Assembly (NCBI RefSeq): GCF_900105885.1 | Contig: NZ_LT629780.1 | Span: 1,612,001 to 1,676,000, forward strand | Origin: Pseudomonas guangdongensis | Lineage (GTDB): Bacteria > Pseudomonadota > Gammaproteobacteria > Pseudomonadales > Pseudomonadaceae | Direction: 5' to 3' | Length of the DNA stretch: 64,000 nt | Part shown: positions 34,777 through 42,566 of the stretch, one piece after another | Numbering within the stretch: the first letter of the stretch is position 1 | Layout: each line of letters opens with the position of its first letter | Program-made: the position numbers and the translations under genes | Notes under the pieces: model-generated | Told to the model about the DNA's origin: nothing | Database searches by the model: none | Seen by the model: only the letters and a program-made list of their open reading frames with translations

Positions 34777-36018
34777 TCAGCCCGGCGCCGCTTTGGGCGG
34801 CAGCCGCGACAGGTGCAGCGCCACCAGCAGCGCCACGCCGAGCAGCGCGGCAATGAAGCCGGCGACGCCGTTCCAGCCGGCGTGGGCCCAGAAGAAGCCG
34901 CCGGCGGTGCCGGCCACGCTGGAGCCCAGGTAGTAGCTGAACAGGTACAACGACGAAGCCTGGCCGCGGGCGCGCAGGGCGCGGCGGCCGACCCAGCTGC
35001 TGGCCAGCGAGTGCGCGGCGAAGAAGCCGAAGGCGAACAGCAGCATGCCGCCGAGCACCAGCAGCAGCGGCCCGGTCAGGGTCAGCAGGGCGCCGGCCAG
35101 CATCAGCAGGATCGCCGGCCAGAACACCCGGTGGCGACCGAGGCGGTCGGCCAGCACGCCGGCCTGGGTCGAGCTGTAGGTGCCCGACAGGTAGACCACC
35201 GAGAGCAGGCCGACGAACGCCTGGCTCATCCCGTAGGGCGCCTCCAGCAGGCGGTAGCCGATGTAGTTGAACAGGGTGACGAAGCCGCCCATCAGCAGGA
35301 AGGCTTCGAGAAACAGCCAGGGCAGGCCGCGGTCGGAAAAGTGCAGGCGCAGCCCCTCGACCAGATTGGCCAGGCTCAGCGGTGTCGGCCGGAAGTGCCG
35401 CGAGTCCGGCAGCAGGCGCCAGAACAGCAGCGCGGCGCCGAGGCCGAGCAGCCCGAGGCTGGCGACCGCCGCCTGCCAGGAGACGAAGTCCACCAGCACG
35501 CCGCTGAGCAGCCGCCCGCTCATCCCGCCCAGGGCGTTGCCGGAGATGTACAGGCCCATGGCCAGGCCCAGGTGCGGTGGATGGATCTCCTCGCTGAGGT
35601 AGGACATCGCCACCGCCACCAGGCCGCTGAGCGCCAGGCCGACCAGCGCGCGCATCAGCAGCAGGGTTTCCCAGCTGGGCATCAGCGGCGCCAGCAGGGT
35701 GCACAGCGCGGCGGCAAGCAGCGCGGCGACCATCACTGGCTTGCGCCCGACGGCATCCGACAGCGGGCCGGTGAACAGCAGGCCGACGGCCAGGGTCACG
35801 GTAGAGATCGACAGCGCCAGGCTGCTCTGCGCCGCACTCAGGGCGAAGGCGGCGGAGAACACCGGAAGCATCGGCTGCACGCAGTAGAGCAGGGCGAAGG
35901 TGGCGAAGCCGCCGGCGAACAGCGCCCAGTTGGTGCGGCGGAACAGGCGCGTGCCCTTCTCGATGTAGGCCGGGGGCGGGGAGTCGTGTCGGTCTGCCGG
36001 AGCGGCCAGGGTGTGCAT
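34777..36018 (-). CDS. MFS transporter, YnfM/arabinose-efflux-like
   Basis: A 413-residue major facilitator with twelve hydrophobic segments. Motif A after TM2 reads GPLSDAVGRKPVMV and the second-half equivalent is GVLADRLGRHRVFW. The N-terminal cytosolic segment IEKGTRLFRRTNWALFAGGFATFALLY and early 'LYCVQPMLPVFSAAF' resemble the E. coli YnfM group, so export of small molecules or drugs is likely but the substrate is unknown. The ATG at 36018 (MHTLAAPADRH) is chosen over upstream in-frame starts that would run into the lysR promoter. It is divergent from a LysR gene that probably regulates it. Confidence 0.87.
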   Translation of the reverse strand: MHTLAAPADRHDSPPPAYIEKGTRLFRRTNWALFAGGFATFALLYCVQPMLPVFSAAFALSAAQSSLALSISTVTLAVGLLFTGPLSDAVGRKPVMVAALLAAALCTLLAPLMPSWETLLLMRALVGLALSGLVAVAMSYLSEEIHPPHLGLAMGLYISGNALGGMSGRLLSGVLVDFVSWQAAVASLGLLGLGAALLFWRLLPDSRHFRPTPLSLANLVEGLRLHFSDRGLPWLFLEAFLLMGGFVTLFNYIGYRLLEAPYGMSQAFVGLLSVVYLSGTYSSTQAGVLADRLGRHRVFWPAILLMLAGALLTLTGPLLLVLGGMLLFAFGFFAAHSLASSWVGRRALRARGQASSLYLFSYYLGSSVAGTAGGFFWAHAGWNGVAGFIAALLGVALLVALHLSRLPPKAAPG

Positions 36019-36084
36019 CGGGAGCCTCGCGAAGCGTGCGGCCGGCGGCGGGGGCGCCGGATGCCGGCAAGCATAGGGGAGGCG

Positions 36085-36103
36085 ATATTCTTCGCTCCAA
36101 TAT
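36085..36103. promoter_or_regulatory. Probable LysR-type operator in the MFS/lysR gap
   Basis: ATATT (36085-36089) and AATAT (36099-36103) form a dyad with a nine-base centre, containing the T-N11-A core of LysR-type sites. It lies in the AT-rich part of the 122-bp divergent gap, about 40 bp before lysR, a usual place for autoregulation and activation of the divergent gene. Confidence 0.45.
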
Positions 36104-36140
36104 ATTATTCGACTCGTCTGATAGGTATGGCGAATCAATC

Positions 36141-37070
36141 ATGGAGCTTAGGCACTTGCGCTACTTCGTCGCCGTCGCCGAGGAACTGCACTTCGGTCGC
36201 GCGGCACTGCAACTGGGCATCTCCCAGCCGCCGCTGAGCCAGCAGATCCAGGCCCTGGAGGACGAGCTGGGCGTGCGCCTGCTGGAGCGCACCAATCGCC
36301 GGGTGGCGCTCAGCGAAGCCGGCCGGCTGTTTCTGGTCGAGGCCCGTGCAGCGCTGGCCCAGGTCGACAAGGCGGTGGCCGTGGCGCGCCGTGCCCAGCG
36401 CGGCGAGCTGGGCGAGCTGAAGGTCGGCTTCACCTCCTCGGCGCCCTTCACCTCGACCATTCCGCGCGCCATCCAGGCGTTCCGCCAGGCCTGCCCGGAG
36501 GTGCATCTCGACCTGCACGAGCTGAGCAGCCGCGGGGTGGCCGAGGCGGTGTACGAGCGGCGCCTGGCGGTGGGGATGATCCGCCCGCTGGCGCTGCCCG
36601 AGGGCATGACGGCGCTGGAACTGTTCGCCGAACCGCTGGTGGCGGTGCTGCCGGCCGGCCACCGGCTGGCGGCGGCGGACGCGGCGCTGACCCTGTGCGA
36701 ACTGGCCGAGGAGCCGTTCGTGTTCTTCCCGCGCACCTTCGGCACCGGCCTCTACGGCCAGCTGCAGCAACTGGCGCGGGCCGCCGGCTTCTCGCCGCGC
36801 ATCGTCCAGGAAGCCAGCGAGGCGATGACGCTGATCGGTCTGGTCGCCACCGGCCTGGGCGTCACCGTGCTGCCGGCCTCGTTCAGCCGCATGCGCATCG
36901 ACGGCGTGGTCTGGCGCACCCTCGCCGACCCCGGCGCCAGCACCGCGGTGTGGCTGGTGCGCCGCGAGGACGAGGCATCGCCGCTGGTGGGGCGATTTGT
37001 CGAGTTGCTGGAGGCCGAGGCGCAGCGCAGTCGACTGCAGGCAGGTGCAGTTGGTGGGCGTTCCGCCTGA
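36141..37070 (+). CDS. LysR-family transcriptional regulator
   Basis: A 309-residue regulator. The N-terminal winged HTH reads MELRHLRYFVAVAEELHFGRAALQLGISQPPLSQQIQ in positions 1-37, followed by the linker helix and a periplasmic-binding-protein-like effector domain (from about residue 90: LGELKVGFTSSAPFTSTIPRAI). The sequence resembles the CatR/BenM/YnfL-type group. Divergence from the MFS gene suggests that it controls that transporter in response to a small ligand, probably aromatic or organic acid; this is inference. Intact. Confidence 0.92.
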   Translation: MELRHLRYFVAVAEELHFGRAALQLGISQPPLSQQIQALEDELGVRLLERTNRRVALSEAGRLFLVEARAALAQVDKAVAVARRAQRGELGELKVGFTSSAPFTSTIPRAIQAFRQACPEVHLDLHELSSRGVAEAVYERRLAVGMIRPLALPEGMTALELFAEPLVAVLPAGHRLAAADAALTLCELAEEPFVFFPRTFGTGLYGQLQQLARAAGFSPRIVQEASEAMTLIGLVATGLGVTVLPASFSRMRIDGVVWRTLADPGASTAVWLVRREDEASPLVGRFVELLEAEAQRSRLQAGAVGGRSA

Positions 37071-37090
37071 TTTCCCGGTAGCACCTTTTA

Positions 37091-37567
37091 TTACTCGCTG
37101 ACTGTCGGTGCCGTGGCCGGTAGCGCCGGAGCTGCGCTAGCAGGGACACGGCGTGGCGTGTTGCCGATCTGCGCCAGCAGCCGGTCGATGACCGGATCCA
37201 CCTTGGTACCCTGCCAATTCAGCAGCGAGTACCGTGCAGGTGGTAGTCGGCGCGTGCTACCTCGCGTCGTTCCGGGCCTAGGATCCGCGTCAGGTAGGGC
37301 ACCACGTACCAAGAGCGTCTGGTGCTGTAGCTCAGGATGTAGTTGCATCCCACGCGCTGCGGCTTGGTATGCACGCAGGTCTCGATACCGTGACGGGCGA
37401 AGCCGGCGCGCAGCACCGGAACGAAATTGCCTTGGGGTTCTCCTCGATGCAGACATGGTTTGGCGCAACCTGCAGAGGGGAAGTCTGCACCGCTCTGTAC
37501 AGCCTGTCAGTACTGCGGCAGCCGGCAGGGTGGTAGAAAGAAGCGAGTGTGATCTTTTTGTCGACAT
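37091..37567 (-). pseudogene. Frameshifted Sbal_3080-family lipoprotein
   Basis: Pieces of one lipoprotein are spread over all three minus-strand frames. A signal with lipobox (MSTKRSHSLLSTTLPAAAVLTGC) starts at 37567. A second frame gives VQTSPLQVAPNHVCIEENPK, a third gives VPVLRAGFARHGIETC followed by YILSYSTRRSW and ADYHLHGT, and the first frame resumes with YSLLNWQGTKVDPVIDRLLAQIGNTP to a TAA at 37091. In family members these segments are continuous in this order. At least three shifts are needed (one between 37567 and about 37480, one near 37430, one near 37228). Either a decayed gene or sequencing error; three independent shifts favour decay. Confidence 0.75.
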
Positions 37568-37605
37568 GTCCTTTGTCGGGTGGAGCGGTTGCATGGAGCC
37601 GGGGT

Positions 37606-37632
37606 AGCCGTGCCGGAATCTCCGGCACGGCT
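37606..37632. terminator. Strong hairpin downstream of the cytochrome c gene
   Basis: AGCCGTGCCGGA (37606-37617) and TCCGGCACGGCT (37621-37632) form a perfect 12-bp stem with a three-base loop. There is no T-run on either strand, so it may be an mRNA-stabilising 3' end of the pigment operon rather than a classical terminator. Confidence 0.5.
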
Positions 37633-37637
37633 TGCGC

Positions 37638-37964
37638 TCAGGGGTGTACCAGTGCGCGAACCACCTGAACCAGGGTGGCGCGTTGCTCCTCAGTGAGAGA
37701 TTCGCGATAGGCCGGCATGGCGCCGGGGCCTTTGTCGATCGCGTGCAGGATCTCGGCATCGCTGCGCTTGTCCTGCCAAGTGCGGTCGCTCAGGTTCTCG
37801 GCGCGGAACAGCCAGCCGCGCCAGGTTTTGCCACGGCCTTCGTCGCCGTGGCACTTGGCGCAGTACTGGCGATACAGCGCCCGGCCGTCGTCGGCGAGCG
37901 CCGTCTGGCCGGCGAGCAGGGCGGCAGCGAGCAGCGCAGCTACCGGAAGGCGCTTAGCGGACAT
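37638..37964 (-). CDS. Small periplasmic c-type cytochrome
   Basis: A 108-residue monohaem cytochrome. After a Sec signal (RLPVAALLAAALLAGQTALA) the mature part has the haem motif C35-A-K-C-H39 and a probable distal Met in KGPGAMPAY. Electron partner unknown. It overlaps the preceding gene by 11 bp and is the last gene of the pigment operon's tail, which hints at a role tied to the outer-envelope pigment (for instance redox chemistry of its aryl head group), but this is only inferred from position. Confidence 0.88.
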   Translation of the reverse strand: MSAKRLPVAALLAAALLAGQTALADDGRALYRQYCAKCHGDEGRGKTWRGWLFRAENLSDRTWQDKRSDAEILHAIDKGPGAMPAYRESLTEEQRATLVQVVRALVHP

Positions 37965-38391
37965 TGGCTAGGTCTGCCTTGAGTGCGACGCCGGCCATGA
38001 TGGCGCCGGCATGGCATTCGTACTTCTGGCGATCCTTGTACTCGACGTGCTGGTAGTTGCTGGTGATGTTCACCACGGCATTGGCGCCTGCCGCCTTGGC
38101 GGCATTCTGCATGGCGATCAGCGCCGACTGCAGGGCCCAGCTGCAGGCCGCCTCGTCGGTCTTGTTGAAGGCGTTGGTCTTCTTGCTGGTCGACACGCCG
38201 CTGCGTACGATCTTGGCGCCGGCCGGAGCGCTGGCCAGGTAGAACTTCACGCTGCCGTCGAGGCGGCCGGCATTGGTGGCTTCCTGAACCACGCTGGCGA
38301 AGTCGAGGTGGTGGGTGGTGTCACGCGCCTGGCTGATACCCGGCAGGGCGGCGAGGAGCAGGGCGGCAGCGGTCAAGCCTTTAAGTTGCAT
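37954..38391 (-). CDS. Exported YbjQ-like ('excinuclease') family protein
   Basis: A 145-residue secreted protein: Sec signal (LTAAALLLAALPGISQA), then a single domain ending in MQNAAKAAGANAVVNITSNYQHVEYKDRQKYECHAGAIMAGVALK, which resembles the YbjQ/heavy-metal-binding-like fold. Homologues are often labelled 'excinuclease' by mistaken transfer; no nuclease or ATPase motif is present. It keeps two Cys (AACSW and YECHAG) that could form a disulfide. It follows the last ketosynthase after 66 bp, and homologues occur near aryl polyene clusters, so it is treated as part of the locus. Function unknown. Confidence 0.78.
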   Translation of the reverse strand: MQLKGLTAAALLLAALPGISQARDTTHHLDFASVVQEATNAGRLDGSVKFYLASAPAGAKIVRSGVSTSKKTNAFNKTDEAACSWALQSALIAMQNAAKAAGANAVVNITSNYQHVEYKDRQKYECHAGAIMAGVALKADLANVR

Positions 38392-38457
38392 GGTCGTCTC
38401 CTTGACGAAGTGGCGGCCGGGCCGGCATGGCCGCGGCCAGCAGGGTATTCCGTCGGT

Positions 38458-39693
38458 TCAGCGCCAGCGGCGGAAGATCAACGAGGTGTTGACCCCGCCG
38501 AAGGCGAAGTTGTTGTTCATCACGTATTCGTGGCTCATCCGCCGCGGCTCGCCTTGCAGATAGTCGAGTTCGCCGCAGCGCGGGTCGATGTTGTCGAGGT
38601 TGAGGGTGTGGATGTACTGGTCGCGGTTGAGCATCTCGATGCTGAACCAGGACTCCAGCGCCCCGCAGGCGCCGAGGGTATGGCCGAGGTAGCTTTTCTG
38701 CGAGCTGATCGGCATGCGCGGGCCGAACAGGCTGCTGGTGGCCTGGGTTTCGGCGATATCGCCTTGCTCGGTTGCCGTGCCGTGGCCGTTGACGTAGCCG
38801 ATGGCGTCGGCCGGCAGCTCGGCATCTTCGAGTGCCAGTTCCATGGCGCGGCGCATGGTCGCCTGCTCGGGCTTGGTGACGTGCTGGCCGTCGGCGTTGC
38901 TGCCGAAGCCGACGATCTCTGCGTGGATGCGTGCGCCGCGGGCCAGGGCGTGCTCCAGCTCCTCGAGCACCAGCATGCCGGCGCCCTCGCCGATCACCAG
39001 GCCATCGCGGCCGACGTCGTAGGGGCGTGGCGAGCTGTGCGGTGCGTCGTTCTTCAGGCTGGTCGCGTACAGCGCGTCGAACACCATGGCCTCGGTCGGG
39101 CACAGCTCCTCGGCACCGCCAGCGAGCATCAGCGGCAGGCGGCCGTATTTGATCGCCTCGTAGGCGTAGCCGATGCCCTGGCTGCCGCTGGTGCAGGCGC
39201 TGGAAGTGGGGATCATCCGCCCGGTGAGGCCGAAGAAGATGCTGATGTTGGCCGCGGTGGTATGCGGCATCATGCGCACGTAGGAGTTGGCGTTGAGGCC
39301 ATCGGCTACCGAGTTGAGCAGCATGTTGCCGAACGCCTTGATATCCTCGGTACTGCCGGTGGACGAGCCGCAGGCCACACCCATGCGTCCGTCGCGGATG
39401 CTCGTATCGTCATGCAGGCCGGCGTCGGTCAGCGCCCGCTCGGCGGCCAGCACCACCATGCGCGACACTCGGCCCATGCTGCGCAGCTGCTTGCGGGTCC
39501 AGTGTGCCGGTACCTGGAAATCGTCGATCGGCCCGCCCAGACGGGTGTTCAGTTCGCTGAAACGCTCCCACTCGGGCATATGGCGGATGCCGCTGCGGTT
39601 GGCGCAGAAGTTGCCGTGCAGGGTCGCCCAGTCGTTGCCCAGGGCGGTGATGCCGGCCATGCCGGTGACCACCACGCGTCTTGGCTTGGCCAT
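38458..39693 (-). CDS. apeR: Beta-ketoacyl-ACP synthase (FabF type) of the aryl polyene pathway
   Basis: A 411-residue KAS II-type condensing enzyme. Catalytic triad complete: Cys167 in TSSACTSGSQG, His304 in NGHGTATEQ, His338 in KSYLGHTLG. Last of the conserved run KS - dehydratase - ketoreductase - KS (apeO-P-Q-R order of characterised APE clusters); the name is assigned by that order. In studied systems this second KS is accessory to the KS/chain-length-factor pair. The ATG at 39693 shares its A with the ketoreductase stop (TGATG); a GTG two codons earlier is possible. GGAGG stands upstream. Confidence 0.9.
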   Translation of the reverse strand: MAKPRRVVVTGMAGITALGNDWATLHGNFCANRSGIRHMPEWERFSELNTRLGGPIDDFQVPAHWTRKQLRSMGRVSRMVVLAAERALTDAGLHDDTSIRDGRMGVACGSSTGSTEDIKAFGNMLLNSVADGLNANSYVRMMPHTTAANISIFFGLTGRMIPTSSACTSGSQGIGYAYEAIKYGRLPLMLAGGAEELCPTEAMVFDALYATSLKNDAPHSSPRPYDVGRDGLVIGEGAGMLVLEELEHALARGARIHAEIVGFGSNADGQHVTKPEQATMRRAMELALEDAELPADAIGYVNGHGTATEQGDIAETQATSSLFGPRMPISSQKSYLGHTLGACGALESWFSIEMLNRDQYIHTLNLDNIDPRCGELDYLQGEPRRMSHEYVMNNNFAFGGVNTSLIFRRWR

Positions 39694-40421
39694 CAGCACA
39701 GCCCTCCGTTGACCGCGATGACCTGGCGGGTGATGTAGGCCGCCTCCTCTGACATCAGGAAGTTGACCAGTCCGGCGACTTCCTCGGGGGTGCCCATGCG
39801 CTGCGCCGGGATCATCTTGAGCATCTCCTCGACCGGCACGTGCTCGTCGAGCATGGCGGTGTCGATCAGCCCGGGCGCCACGCAGTTGACCGTGATGCGG
39901 CGTTTGCCCAGCTCGATCGCCAGGGCCTTGGCGGCGCCGATCACCCCTGCCTTGGAGGCGCTGTAGTTGACCTGGCCGCGGTTGCCGATCAGCCCGGATA
40001 CCGAGGTGATGCAGACGATGCGCCCGGGCGCGCGGCGGCGCACCATCGGCATGGTCAGCGGGTGCAGCACGTTGTAGAAGCCGTCGAGGTTGGTGCGCAG
40101 CACGCGGTCCCAGTCCTCGCCTTCCAGCGCCGGGAAGGCGCCGTCGCGGGTCAGGCCGGCGTTGCAGACCACTCCGTACCAGGCGCCATGGCGTTCGATG
40201 GCGGCCTCCAGTTGGGTGCGGGCGGCCTCGCGGTCTGCCACGTCGAACTGCAGGATGTCGGCGTCGCGGCCCAGCGCGGCGATTTCGGCGGCGACCGCCT
40301 CGGCTTCGCTGCGACCGCTGCGGCAGTGCAGGGTGAGGTCGTAGCCGGCGCGCGCCAGGCGCAGGGCGATGGCGCGGCCGATGCCGCGGCTGGAGCCGGT
40401 GACCAGAATGCGTTCAGTCAT
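39693..40421 (-). CDS. apeQ: 3-oxoacyl-ACP reductase (FabG type) of the aryl polyene pathway
   Basis: A 242-residue short-chain dehydrogenase. It has the NADPH-binding loop LVTGSSRGIGRAIALRLA at the N-terminus, NAG motif VVCNAGLTRDGA, the catalytic Ser in ITSVSGLIGN, the YSASK Tyr/Lys pair in VNYSASKAGVIG and the closing VNGGLC. It reduces the beta-keto group after each extension, before dehydration to a polyene double bond. The ATG at 40421 begins MTERILVTGSS, the normal FabG start. Coupled to both neighbours: starts 8 bp inside the end of the dehydratase gene. Confidence 0.93.
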   Translation of the reverse strand: MTERILVTGSSRGIGRAIALRLARAGYDLTLHCRSGRSEAEAVAAEIAALGRDADILQFDVADREAARTQLEAAIERHGAWYGVVCNAGLTRDGAFPALEGEDWDRVLRTNLDGFYNVLHPLTMPMVRRRAPGRIVCITSVSGLIGNRGQVNYSASKAGVIGAAKALAIELGKRRITVNCVAPGLIDTAMLDEHVPVEEMLKMIPAQRMGTPEEVAGLVNFLMSEEAAYITRQVIAVNGGLC

Positions 40422-40869
40422 GGACGGGGTCCTGGAGATAGCGGGCCGCCTGCGGCGGCCGGAATACGTTAAGGCGGGCTTCGACATGGATGCCCGGGCC
40501 GAGCAGCCGGCACTCGAACACGCCCATGCCGCTGTCGTCTTCCAGCGAGCGGCTGGCCTGGATGCGCAGTTCGCTGCCGGCGGGGAAGTGGTCGACGTTG
40601 CACTGGTAGCTGCGTGTGCCGAGTAAAAAGCCCAGCTCCACCGGCAGCCCGGCGCGGCGTGCGCGGCAGCCGGCGTAAGCGGCGACGCTCTGCGCCATCA
40701 GCTCAATGCCGACCCAGGCCGGCAGGCTGCCGTCGGCGCGGTTGAACAGGCCGCCGTTCCGCACGGTAAGGCGGGTCTCGATGCGCTCCTCGTCGCAGTG
40801 CTCGATGGCGTCGAGCAGGATCATGTTGCCGGCGTGCGGCAGCAGCTCGGCGAGGGACCAGGGGATCAT
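40414..40869 (-). CDS. apeP: Hotdog-fold 3-hydroxyacyl-ACP dehydratase (aryl polyene)
   Basis: A 151-residue single hotdog domain of the APE dehydratase family. It begins MIPWSLAELLPHAGNMILLD, where 'LLPHAGNM' is the family's catalytic-His region, and contains the central helix WVGIELMAQSVAAYAGCRAR. In characterised systems this protein pairs with a second hotdog subunit to form the working dehydratase; here the partner is probably the C-terminal half of the 51476-53164 protein. The start ATG overlaps the stop of the upstream ketosynthase (TGATG). Confidence 0.88.
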   Translation of the reverse strand: MIPWSLAELLPHAGNMILLDAIEHCDEERIETRLTVRNGGLFNRADGSLPAWVGIELMAQSVAAYAGCRARRAGLPVELGFLLGTRSYQCNVDHFPAGSELRIQASRSLEDDSGMGVFECRLLGPGIHVEARLNVFRPPQAARYLQDPVHD

Positions 40870-42056
40870 CAGGGTTCTCCGAGAATCAGGCTGACATTGC
40901 TGCCGCCGAAGGCGAACGAATTGCTCATCAGCCGGAGCGGCGCGCCGGCCGGCAGCCGCGTGGCGCAATCGGCGAGGCGCAGGCGCGGCAGTTGCGGATC
41001 GGCATAGCCGTCCCATACCTGCGGGATCAGCCGGCGCTGGGGATTGTATGTGGCGTCCAGGCTCAGCCAGCAGAAGGCCGCCTCGAGGGCGCCGGCAGCG
41101 CCGAGGGTGTGTCCGGTCAGCGGCTTGCTCGACGAACAGGGTACACCCTCGGGGAACACCGCGGCGGTGGCCAGGCTCTCCATCGCGTCGTTGTGCGCGG
41201 TGGCGGTGCCGTGCAGGTTCAGATAGGCGATCTCGTCGGGCTGCAGGCCGGCGTCGGCCAGCGCCGCACGCATCGCGGCGATGGCGCCGAGGCCCTCGGG
41301 CTGCGGCGCGGAGATGTGGTAGGCGTCGGAACTGGCGCCGGCGCCGAGCAGCGCCAGCGGTGCCGGCTCGCGGCTCATCAGAAACAGCGCGCTGGCCTCG
41401 CCGATGTTGATGCCGCGGCGGTTGGCGGAGAACGGGTTGCAGCGCTCGCTGGAGACTGCCTCGAGGGCGCCGAAGCCATTGAGGGTCAGTGCGCACAGCG
41501 AGTCGACGCCGCCGCACAGCACCGCGTCGCAGATGCCCAGGCGCAGCAGGCGGCGCGCGGCGAGCAGCGCGCGGGCGCTGGAGGTGCAGGCGGTGGAGAT
41601 TGCGTAGGCCGGGCCGCCGAGGCCCAGGTGGGCGGCGAGGAAGGCCGCCGGCGCCGCCAGCTCCTGCTGGCCGTAGTGGTAGTCGGGCGGGAACTGACCA
41701 TCCTGCAGCTGCGCAGCGATGCCGAGTCCCGCCTCGTGGATGCCGCTGGTACTGGTGCCCAGCACTACGCCGATGCGCGCTGCGCCGTGGCGGGCGATGG
41801 CGGCGGCGATCTCCGCGCCGATCTCTTCGGCGGCGGCCAGCAGCAGGCGGTTGTTGCGCGTGCGCCAGGCCGGCGGACAGTCGGTCGGCAGGTCCGGCAG
41901 CGCGGCGTCGACCGCGCCGACCGGCAGCGCAGCGTCCAGCCAGTCGGCGCGCGGGCGGACGCCGCCGGCATCGCCGGCGAACAGCCGGGCGGCGACTGCC
42001 GCCTTGCCGCTGCCGAGTGCGCAGGTCAGGCCCAGGGCGTTGAGATAGGCGGTCAT
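40869..42056 (-). CDS. apeO: Beta-ketoacyl-ACP synthase, main elongating KS of the aryl polyene pathway
   Basis: A 395-residue KS with complete triad: Cys157 in AISTACTSSARAL, His282 in LNLHGTATAHND, His316 in KPLTGHTLGA. By gene order it corresponds to the KS that pairs with the chain-length factor (at 54990-55739) to extend the aryl starter with malonyl-ACP units. The region between residues 30 and 70 is shorter and more divergent than in FabF, as usual for this subfamily. ATG at 42056 overlaps the upstream lipoprotein gene by 4 bp. Confidence 0.9.
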   Translation of the reverse strand: MTAYLNALGLTCALGSGKAAVAARLFAGDAGGVRPRADWLDAALPVGAVDAALPDLPTDCPPAWRTRNNRLLLAAAEEIGAEIAAAIARHGAARIGVVLGTSTSGIHEAGLGIAAQLQDGQFPPDYHYGQQELAAPAAFLAAHLGLGGPAYAISTACTSSARALLAARRLLRLGICDAVLCGGVDSLCALTLNGFGALEAVSSERCNPFSANRRGINIGEASALFLMSREPAPLALLGAGASSDAYHISAPQPEGLGAIAAMRAALADAGLQPDEIAYLNLHGTATAHNDAMESLATAAVFPEGVPCSSSKPLTGHTLGAAGALEAAFCWLSLDATYNPQRRLIPQVWDGYADPQLPRLRLADCATRLPAGAPLRLMSNSFAFGGSNVSLILGEP

Positions 42057-42556
42057 GGCGCGGTTCCTTGCAACGGGCGCACCCGGTAGGCGCGGCCTGC
42101 GCCGAGCTCCAGGGTGAATTCTTGTGGGGTGCGGTAGTTCACCTGCCAGCGGTGCCTGCCGTCAACCGCCATGCATCGATGGTCGGAGTCGGCCTGCCAC
42201 GCCTCGGCCGGCCATAGTGCCGGCAACTGTGCGCGCGGCGCCAGGGCGAACAGCAGTGCGGCGAACAGCTCGCGGGCCTCGGGGTTGGGCGGCAACAGGC
42301 CGTCATTGTGCCACTGGCCATCCTCCAGCAACTGGCGGGCCAGCGGCAGGCCGAGCGGGTCGAGCAGGCTCCAGCGCAGGCCGCGGCCCTCGTCCTGCAG
42401 CACCAGCAGCCAGTCCTGCACCTGCCCGGCGTCCTGCCGCTGTACGTGCAGGGTCAGCGGCAGCGCCAGCTGTGGTGCCTGCGCGGGCAGCGGCGCCCGG
42501 CTGGCGCAGCCGCCGAGCAGGAGCAGCAGCGCCAGCAGCAGGACGCTGCTGCGCAT
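42053..42556 (-). CDS. DUF3261 family lipoprotein
   Basis: A 167-residue lipoprotein: signal MRSSVLLLALLLLLGGC with lipobox LLGGC, then a domain with QRQDAGQVQDWLLVLQDEGRGLRWSLLDPLGLPLARQLL, the DUF3261 pattern. These lipoproteins are found almost always in aryl polyene clusters next to the FAD enzyme and MMPL exporter and are presumed to help place the pigment in the outer membrane, together with the LolA-like protein. The domain resembles the LolB family in length and hydrophobic pattern, but that is inference. Starts 10 bp after the FAD enzyme. Confidence 0.85.
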   Translation of the reverse strand: MRSSVLLLALLLLLGGCASRAPLPAQAPQLALPLTLHVQRQDAGQVQDWLLVLQDEGRGLRWSLLDPLGLPLARQLLEDGQWHNDGLLPPNPEARELFAALLFALAPRAQLPALWPAEAWQADSDHRCMAVDGRHRWQVNYRTPQEFTLELGAGRAYRVRPLQGTAP

Positions 42557-42566
42557 GCGGGCGGGG

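Noticed and set aside
34777..37070. MFS and LysR genes as part of the pigment locus
   Set aside because: They are separated from it by a pseudogene and hairpin, are divergent, and resemble general efflux/regulator pairs; no link to the pathway is visible.
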